DNA from: Galbitalea sp036271795
Lineage (GTDB): Bacteria > Actinomycetota > Actinomycetes > Actinomycetales > Microbacteriaceae
Length of the DNA stretch: 64,000 nt
Direction: 5' to 3'
NCBI GenBank assembly: GCA_036271795.1
Contig: DATAZY010000039.1
Coordinates: forward strand, 50,336 to 114,335
The notes under the pieces were generated by a model. That model made no database searches and was not told the origin of the DNA. It saw only the letters and a list, made by a program, of their open reading frames with translations. Position 1 is the stretch's first letter. Each line of letters opens with the position of its first letter. The position numbers and the translations under genes are program-made. Below are positions 59,307-64,000 of the stretch, piece by piece.

Positions 59307-59423
59307 CCCTCACCTCGGCGAGCTCTTCGTCCGGGTCGCTCATTGCGGTGACGCCGCCTGGAACCAATTATCGCGATGAAAGAGGCCGCTTCAATCGTGC
59401 TGGGGCGCGTAGGCGCTCGCGGT

Positions 59424-59475
59424 GTGCAACCCCACGGTTGCACTAATTTGGTCGACCTGCAATCGTTGGGTTGCA
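59424..59475. promoter_or_regulatory. two 18-bp palindromes before the SRPBCC-ArsR operon
   Basis: TGCAACCCCACGGTTGCA (59425-59442) and TGCAATCGTTGGGTTGCA (59458-59475) share the pattern TGCAAYC-N4-GGTTGCA with the second less regular. The first extends to GTGCAACC/GGTTGCAC. Centres are 33 bases apart, three helical turns, and the second overlaps the ATG. They are the probable ArsR operators. Confidence 0.7.
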
Positions 59476-59912
59476 TGAGCGAACTTATCGTCACGCGAAC
59501 AGTCCACATCACCGCACACCGATCCGTCGTTTGGGCCGCGATCACCGAGCCCGAGCTGGTCTCGGAGTGGTTTGGTGATACCGCAGAGTTCGACGTCCAG
59601 GTCGGCGGAACCGGTGCGATGGGCTGGAACGAATGGGGCGCGTTTCGCCTGGTAGTCGAGGAGATCGACGAGCCCAACGCGTTCGCGTTTCGCTGGGCCC
59701 GCGACAAGGATGTCGATCCGAGCAAGGGTAACTCGACTCTGGTTCGATTCACGCTCGCCGAGAAAGACGGCGGCACCCAGCTCACCGTGATCGAATCCGG
59801 TTGGGAAGAATACGAGGGTGACATCGCCGCCGGAATGAAAGAGAACACCGAGGGCTGGGTCGAGGAGCTCGACGAGCTCGTCGCGTTCCTTGAAAAGCAG
59901 GATTCGGTGTGA
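59475..59912 (+). CDS. SRPBCC/AHSA1-domain protein
   Basis: 145 residues. The family pattern of Aha1-like SRPBCC proteins is clear: VTRTVHITAHRSVVWAAITEPELVSEWFGDTAEFDVQVGGTGAMGWNEWG, LVVEEIDEPNAFAFRW, LVRFTLAEKDGGTQLTVIESGWE, ENTEGWVEELDELVAFL. These bind small hydrophobic ligands. The stop overlaps the ArsR gene start (GTGA), and a palindrome overlaps the ATG. The ArsR-SRPBCC pair is a widespread operon of unknown effector. Confidence 0.92.
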   Translation: MSELIVTRTVHITAHRSVVWAAITEPELVSEWFGDTAEFDVQVGGTGAMGWNEWGAFRLVVEEIDEPNAFAFRWARDKDVDPSKGNSTLVRFTLAEKDGGTQLTVIESGWEEYEGDIAAGMKENTEGWVEELDELVAFLEKQDSV

Positions 59913-60223
59913 CGAGGGGCCCAGCGCCGGTATTCGCGGCGCTCGCAGATGAGACGCGGTGGGACATCCTGACGCGGCTCGGAGCTCGCGAGCTCTCGGC
60001 ATCCGCGCTCGCCACGGAACTGCCCGTGTCGCGGCAGGCGATCGCTAAACATCTTGCCGCCCTCACCGACGTTGGACTGGTCGAGTCGATTCCTGTCGGT
60101 CGCGAGATTCGTTACCGCGCTATCGGTGCTCGCCTGAACGGCATCGCCGCAGAACTCGATCGAATTGGCACCGAGTGGGATACCCGACTCGCGCGCATCA
60201 GGTCAATCGCCGAGCGACCCTAG
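59909..60223 (+). CDS. ArsR-family transcriptional regulator
   Basis: 104 residues from GTG 59909. Winged helix PVFAALADETRWDILTRLGARELSASALATELPVSRQAIAKHLAALTDVGLVESIPVGREIRYRAIGARLNGI. No Cys metal ligands are present, so it is not a metal sensor; it probably responds to the ligand of the coupled SRPBCC protein or to its own effector, and represses the operon through the two palindromes. Convergent with pabB, overlapping by four bases. Confidence 0.92.
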   Translation: MTRGPAPVFAALADETRWDILTRLGARELSASALATELPVSRQAIAKHLAALTDVGLVESIPVGREIRYRAIGARLNGIAAELDRIGTEWDTRLARIRSIAERP

Positions 60224-61533
60224 CTTGCACCCAGCGCGCCCAGGAGCGCCGCGGCCTTGAGTTTCACCTCTGCCAGTTCCTCATCCGGGTCGCTCAGCGC
60301 GGTAATCCCACCGCCGGACCCGATCGTCGCGCCACCGGGCGAGATGACGATGCTCCGGATGACCATAGCCAGGTCGATCCGACCGTCGAGCCCGAAATAT
60401 CCGAACGCTCCTGAATAAATCCCGCGCGGCGCACCCTCAAGCGAGTCGAGGATGCGCGTCGCGCTCGACTTCGGGGTGCCCGTCATGGATCCGGCCGGGA
60501 AACAGGCAACGACCGCATCCATCGGATCGAGGCCGTCCGCGAGCTGGCCACGAACCGTACTGACCAGCTGATGCACGTGCGCGTAGGTCTCCACAGCCAG
60601 CAGGCTCGGAACTTCGACGCTGCCGATGCGACTGACCCGGCCGATGTCGTTGCGCATGAGGTCGACGATCATGAGGTTCTCCGCGCGCTCCTTCTCGCTC
60701 GCGGCGAGCTCAGCGGCGAGGGCGGCATCCGTCCCGTCGTTCGCTCCGCGGGGGCGCGTGCCCTTGATCGGGCGGGACTCGATCAGTCCGGAGGGACTCA
60801 CCGTCAGGAATTGCTCGGGCGACGAACTCAGCAGGGAAAGCTCCCCCACGCGCAGCAGCGCGCCGTGATGGCTGGGGCTGGATGCCCGCAGCGCGAGGTA
60901 GCTGGCGACGGGATCGGGCGCCGAATCGACCCGCGCCTGGGTCGTCAGACAGAGGAGGTAGGCGTCCCCCGCCGAGATGGCCGCCTGGCACGCGCGGATT
61001 TTCGCGAGGTACTCGTCATCCGTATCGTGCCAGGTCGAGATCAGTTCCCCTTCGCGTGAGCCGCTCACCGAGCCGGTCGAAGGCCGTCCGCGCAGACTCT
61101 GAACGAGCCACCGACGCCACTCGTCATGCTCCCCCAGCGACAAAAGGCTGACCTCGCGCGTCGCATGGTCGAATTCGATGGCCCGGTCGAGGTAAAGGAA
61201 TGCGGCATCTGGATAGGGCGACGCCTGGGTTCGCTGAGTACCCATCGTCTCGAACCGGGTCTCGTAGCCGAACCAGCCGACCCAGCCGAGCGCGAATCCG
61301 TCCGATTCGGCCTCGATCCGGTTGGCGGCAAGCTCGGTGCGAAGAAAGTCCAGAAGCGAGGCGTGAGTCTCGGTAGTTGCGACGCGCGATGCCCGCCCGA
61401 GGTAGCTCTTGCCCGAGATCGCCGCGGGTCCGCTGTCGAGCCAGACGACATCGGTCTGGTCACCGAAGAGCGTCGTGAACGCGACCGCGGGGTCCACCCA
61501 ACGCCCAAACGAGGAACGAACGAGGCGGGGCAT
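60220..61533 (-). CDS. pabB: aminodeoxychorismate synthase component I (PabB-like)
   Basis: 437 residues from ATG 61533. Chorismate-binding domain motifs: PIKGTRPRGANDGTD with the catalytic Lys, ENLMIVDLMRNDIGRVSRIGSVEVPSLL, AGSMTGTPKSSATRILDSLEGAPRGIYSGAFGYFGLDG and the C-terminal GSGGGITALSDPDEELAEVKLK. It makes 4-amino-4-deoxychorismate for folate. No glutamine amidotransferase domain (PabA) is fused or adjacent, so it either pairs with a shared TrpG elsewhere or uses ammonia. TAGGGT seven bases before the ATG suggests a leaderless mRNA. Divergent from the lyase gene pabC. Confidence 0.92.
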   Translation of the reverse strand: MPRLVRSSFGRWVDPAVAFTTLFGDQTDVVWLDSGPAAISGKSYLGRASRVATTETHASLLDFLRTELAANRIEAESDGFALGWVGWFGYETRFETMGTQRTQASPYPDAAFLYLDRAIEFDHATREVSLLSLGEHDEWRRWLVQSLRGRPSTGSVSGSREGELISTWHDTDDEYLAKIRACQAAISAGDAYLLCLTTQARVDSAPDPVASYLALRASSPSHHGALLRVGELSLLSSSPEQFLTVSPSGLIESRPIKGTRPRGANDGTDAALAAELAASEKERAENLMIVDLMRNDIGRVSRIGSVEVPSLLAVETYAHVHQLVSTVRGQLADGLDPMDAVVACFPAGSMTGTPKSSATRILDSLEGAPRGIYSGAFGYFGLDGRIDLAMVIRSIVISPGGATIGSGGGITALSDPDEELAEVKLKAAALLGALGAS

Positions 61534-61540
61534 AGCCTTA

Positions 61541-61546
61541 ACCCTA
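61541..61546 (-). promoter_or_regulatory. -10 box (TAGGGT) of pabB
   Basis: On the minus strand, seven bases before ATG 61533, within the 55-base divergent gap between pabB and pabC. Confidence 0.4.
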
Positions 61547-61588
61547 TGAGCGTGTCGCCTGCCAGCGTGTCCCGGTGAGCGTGCCCAG

Positions 61589-62371
61589 ATGAGTACTGAG
61601 ACCATCTACCGCTGGCGCGACGGGTCCCTCGAGGTTCTCGACTACTGCGACATGACCGACGCCGCCATCGTGATCGCCGATTCGTGGCTGGTCACGGCGG
61701 GCACCGTCCTCGGAATTGGCCTCCATCGCGCTCGGTTTCTCGAGTCCATGTCTACCGATGACCGTGCCGCCACCGAGGCCGACGAATTCTGGGATGCCGC
61801 AATCGCGCTGATCCCACGCTCCGGAGACTGGTTTCCTCGCGTCGAACTCCAGGAGCGTAACGGCGCGCTGCTGCTGGTGTTTCGGCTGCGCAGCTCGCCG
61901 GAGCGGCACAACAACCTGATCGAAGCGACCTGGCTGGACGGCGACCCGCGCACGGTTCCTCGCGTCAAGGGACCGGATCTCGAAACCATGACTCGAGTGC
62001 GCACCTCGGTGCAGGCGCGCGGCGCGAACGAGGCGATCATCCTGGCTAACGACGGGTATGTCGTCGAGGATTCGCACAGCGGGTTGCTCTGGTGGCGAGG
62101 CGACATCCTGTGCGGGCCACCGACGGCATTTGATCGCGTCGACAGCGTGACCGTGCGCAGCGTGCTCACTCTTGCGACCGCGCTCGGCATCGAGACCTTC
62201 GATGAGGCGGTCACGCCGGGAGAGCTCGCCGACACCGAGCTGTGGTCGCTCAACGCGCTGCACGGCATCCGCATCGTGACCGAGTGGATCGACGGGCCTT
62301 CCCTCGCGCAGTTGCCGGGTCGCCTGGCATTGTGGCGGACCAGAATGGATGCCCTCCGCAAGCCGATCTAG
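61589..62371 (+). CDS. pabC: class IV aminotransferase, probable aminodeoxychorismate lyase
   Basis: 260 residues. Fold-type IV features include VIADSWLVTAGTVLGIGLHRARF, the Arg-Val-Lys in PRVKGPDLETM holding the catalytic Lys, and the cofactor region NEAIILANDGYVVEDSHSGLLWWRGDILCGPP. Divergent pabB 55 bases away supports the PabC role: cleavage of aminodeoxychorismate to 4-aminobenzoate and pyruvate. Class IV also includes branched-chain and D-amino acid transaminases, so the assignment rests largely on context. Confidence 0.85.
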   Translation: MSTETIYRWRDGSLEVLDYCDMTDAAIVIADSWLVTAGTVLGIGLHRARFLESMSTDDRAATEADEFWDAAIALIPRSGDWFPRVELQERNGALLLVFRLRSSPERHNNLIEATWLDGDPRTVPRVKGPDLETMTRVRTSVQARGANEAIILANDGYVVEDSHSGLLWWRGDILCGPPTAFDRVDSVTVRSVLTLATALGIETFDEAVTPGELADTELWSLNALHGIRIVTEWIDGPSLAQLPGRLALWRTRMDALRKPI

Positions 62372-62420
62372 GGAACTACATCTAGGCCCCGCGCAAGGTC
62401 AGCCGGTAGGTTCGGCTTTC

Positions 62421-63074
62421 GTGAACGAGTTTTTCAACTGGCTGCTGGACGCCGTTCACAATGTCGACCCGACGCTGCGTGTCGCAATCGCCGGAATTGC
62501 GATGCTGTTTGAGACATCCATTCTTCTCGGGCTGATTGTGCCGGGCGACACCGTTGTGCTGGTCGCAGCGACGGCCGTAACCGGACCGGTCGAGTTCGTA
62601 TCACTCGCGATCGCGGTCATCCTCGGTTCGCTCGTCGGTGAATCGATCGGGTTCTGGCTGGGCCGGTTTTTTGGGCCGCGCATTCGCCGCTCGCGGCTCG
62701 GCCAGCGCATTGGAGAACGCAACTGGGTGAGAGCGGAAACCTACCTGGAGCGCCGCGGCGGGATCGCGGTCGCGGTCTCGCGCTTCCTTCCCGTATTCCA
62801 TTCGCTCGTCCCTCTGGTCGTGGGCACGAGCGCGATGCGCTACCGCGCGTTCATCGCCTGGACGGTCCCCGCCTGCGCGGTGTGGGCGACGGCGTACATC
62901 TCGGTCGGCGCGTTCGCGGCCGGGAGCTACCGCACGCTCGAGGGCCGGTTGCAGTGGGCGGGCCTCATCTTCGTCGGCATCATCGCGATCGCACTCGTCG
63001 CGATCTTCCTCATCCGCCGGGCACTCGAACGCAGCGAGGCCCGCCACATGGAACACCCAGCCGATCGCGACTAG
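62421..63074 (+). CDS. DedA-family membrane protein
   Basis: 217 residues from GTG 62421. SNARE-associated (DedA) pattern: ETSILLGLIVPGDTVVLVAATAV, the re-entrant loop GSLVGESIGFWLGRFFGPRIRR, and VSRFLPVFHSLVPLVVGTSAMRYRAFIAWTVPACAVWATAYISVGAFAA with the conserved Arg and Gly. DedA proteins are undecaprenyl-phosphate or other lipid-carrier flippases. TAGGTT lies eight bases before the start. A strong bidirectional terminator follows. Confidence 0.9.
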   Translation: MNEFFNWLLDAVHNVDPTLRVAIAGIAMLFETSILLGLIVPGDTVVLVAATAVTGPVEFVSLAIAVILGSLVGESIGFWLGRFFGPRIRRSRLGQRIGERNWVRAETYLERRGGIAVAVSRFLPVFHSLVPLVVGTSAMRYRAFIAWTVPACAVWATAYISVGAFAAGSYRTLEGRLQWAGLIFVGIIAIALVAIFLIRRALERSEARHMEHPADRD

Positions 63075-63080
63075 GGACCC

Positions 63081-63114
63081 AAAGCGGGTGGGTGCCTCGG
63101 CACCCACCCGCTTT
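63081..63114. terminator. bidirectional terminator between DedA and the osmoprotectant gene
   Basis: AAAGCGGGTGGGTGC (63081-63095) and GCACCCACCCGCTTT (63100-63114) form a perfect 15-bp stem with loop CTCG. A-run and T-run at the ends suit termination in both directions for the convergent genes. Confidence 0.85.
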
Positions 63115-63139
63115 ATCTACTCGTCATTGGCACATTGGA

Positions 63140-64000
63140 TCAGAAGAGGTTTTCCTTCGTCAGCCAGTTCTTCGCGACCGTGATCGGGTTCTCCGGGTTG
63201 GTCGGATCGGATGTTTCGGTGTTGAACTCGAGCAGGTCCTTCGTCGTCAGCGCAGCGGAGACCTTGTTGAGCACCGAGGTGAGCTTGGCGCTGATCTTGC
63301 TGGTGCTGACGATCGGCACGACCTCCTGCGACGCGAAGAGGCTCTTCGGGTCGGTCAGGGTGACGAGCTTGTTCTGGAGGATCGACGGGGTCGTCGAGTA
63401 GATGTCAGCGGAGTCGACCGTGCCCGCGAGCAGAGCCTTCAGCGTTGCTGGTCCGCCGCTGTCATTGATCGACTGGAACGAGATTCCGGTCAGACCGTAG
63501 ACGCTCTCGAGGCCCTTGATGCCGTCCGGACGAGTCTGGAACTCGGGGTTCGCAGCCAGCGACAGACCGGGGACGTTTTTCAGGTCGGCGATCGAGACGA
63601 GGTTGTACTTCGCCGCGAACGCCGGCGTCACGTTGATCGAGTCAGAATCGGCCGCGGTTGACGGAGTCAGCGCGGTGAGCCCCTTCGGCAGAGCCTTGTC
63701 GAGAGCCGCCTTGACGTCCGTCGGAGTGTTCGCGGTCGCCGACTTGCTCAGGAAGTCCAGGATGCTCCCCGAGTACTCAGGAATCAGGTTGACGTCGCCC
63801 TTTTTGAGCGCCGGGATATACGCCGCACGCTGGCCGATGCTGAGGTGGTACTTAACGGTGAATCCGTTGGCGGCGAGAGCCTGCCCGTAAATGTTTCCGA
63901 GAACCACGTTCTCGGGGAACGCCGCAGAGCCGATCGTGATCGTGTTCTTGGCACTCGAGCTGGAACCACCACCGAGCGTGCTGCTGGATGAGCAGCCTGC
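63140..64000 (-). CDS. glycine-betaine/osmoprotectant-type ABC substrate-binding lipoprotein, 5' end cut by window edge
   Basis: 286 visible residues. The window edge removes only the start of the signal peptide: the first visible residues are AGC-SSSS-TLGGGSSSS, giving a lipobox Cys, then the mature part KNTITIGSAAFPENVVLGNIYGQALAANGFTVKYHLSIGQRAAYIPALKKGDVNLIPEYSGSILDFL, which is OpuAC/ProX-like (quaternary-amine binding family). GGPATLKALLAGTVDSADIYSTTPSI and the terminal TVAKNWLTKENLF also fit. The aromatic cage residues are not clearly placed. The rest of the transporter would lie beyond the edge. Confidence 0.85.
   Translation of the reverse strand, partial: AGCSSSSTLGGGSSSSAKNTITIGSAAFPENVVLGNIYGQALAANGFTVKYHLSIGQRAAYIPALKKGDVNLIPEYSGSILDFLSKSATANTPTDVKAALDKALPKGLTALTPSTAADSDSINVTPAFAAKYNLVSIADLKNVPGLSLAANPEFQTRPDGIKGLESVYGLTGISFQSINDSGGPATLKALLAGTVDSADIYSTTPSILQNKLVTLTDPKSLFASQEVVPIVSTSKISAKLTSVLNKVSAALTTKDLLEFNTETSDPTNPENPITVAKNWLTKENLF

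Noticed and set aside
1..64000. Mobile element, prophage, CRISPR array or defence island
   Set aside because: No transposase, integrase, phage structural gene, regularly spaced repeats or Cas/restriction-type protein was recognised; gene content is core metabolism, translation and regulation.

Overview
The window looks like a stretch of core chromosome from a high-GC Gram-positive actinobacterium. The overall gene style suggests the family Microbacteriaceae; that placement is an inference from protein character and gene neighbourhoods and was not tested. Coding density is very high, GTG starts and ATGA/GTGA stop-start overlaps are common, and I see no insertion sequence, prophage, integrase or CRISPR array. 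One tRNA gene (Asn, GTT) is present.

Layout. 1-2460: edge of a small membrane-protein gene, a NarL-type two-component system (response regulator plus histidine kinase) and tRNA-Asn. 2523-9876: a Dpp/Opp-type peptide ABC importer (lipoprotein binding protein, two permeases, a fused double ATPase and an extra third ATPase) whose operon ends in a lactonase-fold gene. 10043-14552: dusB-dgt-dnaG. 14579-18223: an unrecognised protein, a YbaK-type editing protein, a FrnE/DsbA oxidoreductase with a 45-residue satellite protein, glycyl-tRNA synthetase and a small protein. 18247-20337: a PLP enzyme divergent from a LysR regulator. 20345-25393: recO-uppS with a membrane protein, then leuA behind a leucine leader-peptide attenuator. 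25488-30096: a DrrAB-type exporter facing a large AfsR/LAL-like regulator. 30163-34262: a MacB/FtsX-type ABC system followed upstream by its probable two-component system.

34348-41470 is a compact heat-shock and ribosome-maturation operon: hrcA (CIRCE-like site at its head), dnaJ, rsmE, HIT, phoH, ybeY, a CNNM/CorC protein and era. 41647-43030 holds three tandem DUF4870 membrane proteins. 43023-50798 carries hemW with a DUF1990 gene, SHOCT and TM2 proteins, lepA, an epimerase-aminotransferase pair and an XRE regulator. 51055-58090 is rpsT facing holA-comEC-comEA-leuS. 58250-60223 is a cluster of small regulators (two divergent MarR-like genes; an SRPBCC-ArsR operon). 60220-62371 is folate pabB/pabC, then a DedA protein and the start of an osmoprotectant-type binding protein cut by the right edge.

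The most informative non-coding signals are: a leucine leader peptide with attenuator hairpin before leuA; well-defined palindromic operators in front of the MarR pair, the SRPBCC-ArsR operon and the first two-component system; and a recurrent leaderless layout in which a TANNNT -10 box lies 6-7 bases before the start codon of at least fourteen genes. No wholly novel multi-gene system is evident; the best leads are these regulatory elements, a third, altered ATPase in the peptide importer, and a pentapeptide-repeat tail on ComEC.
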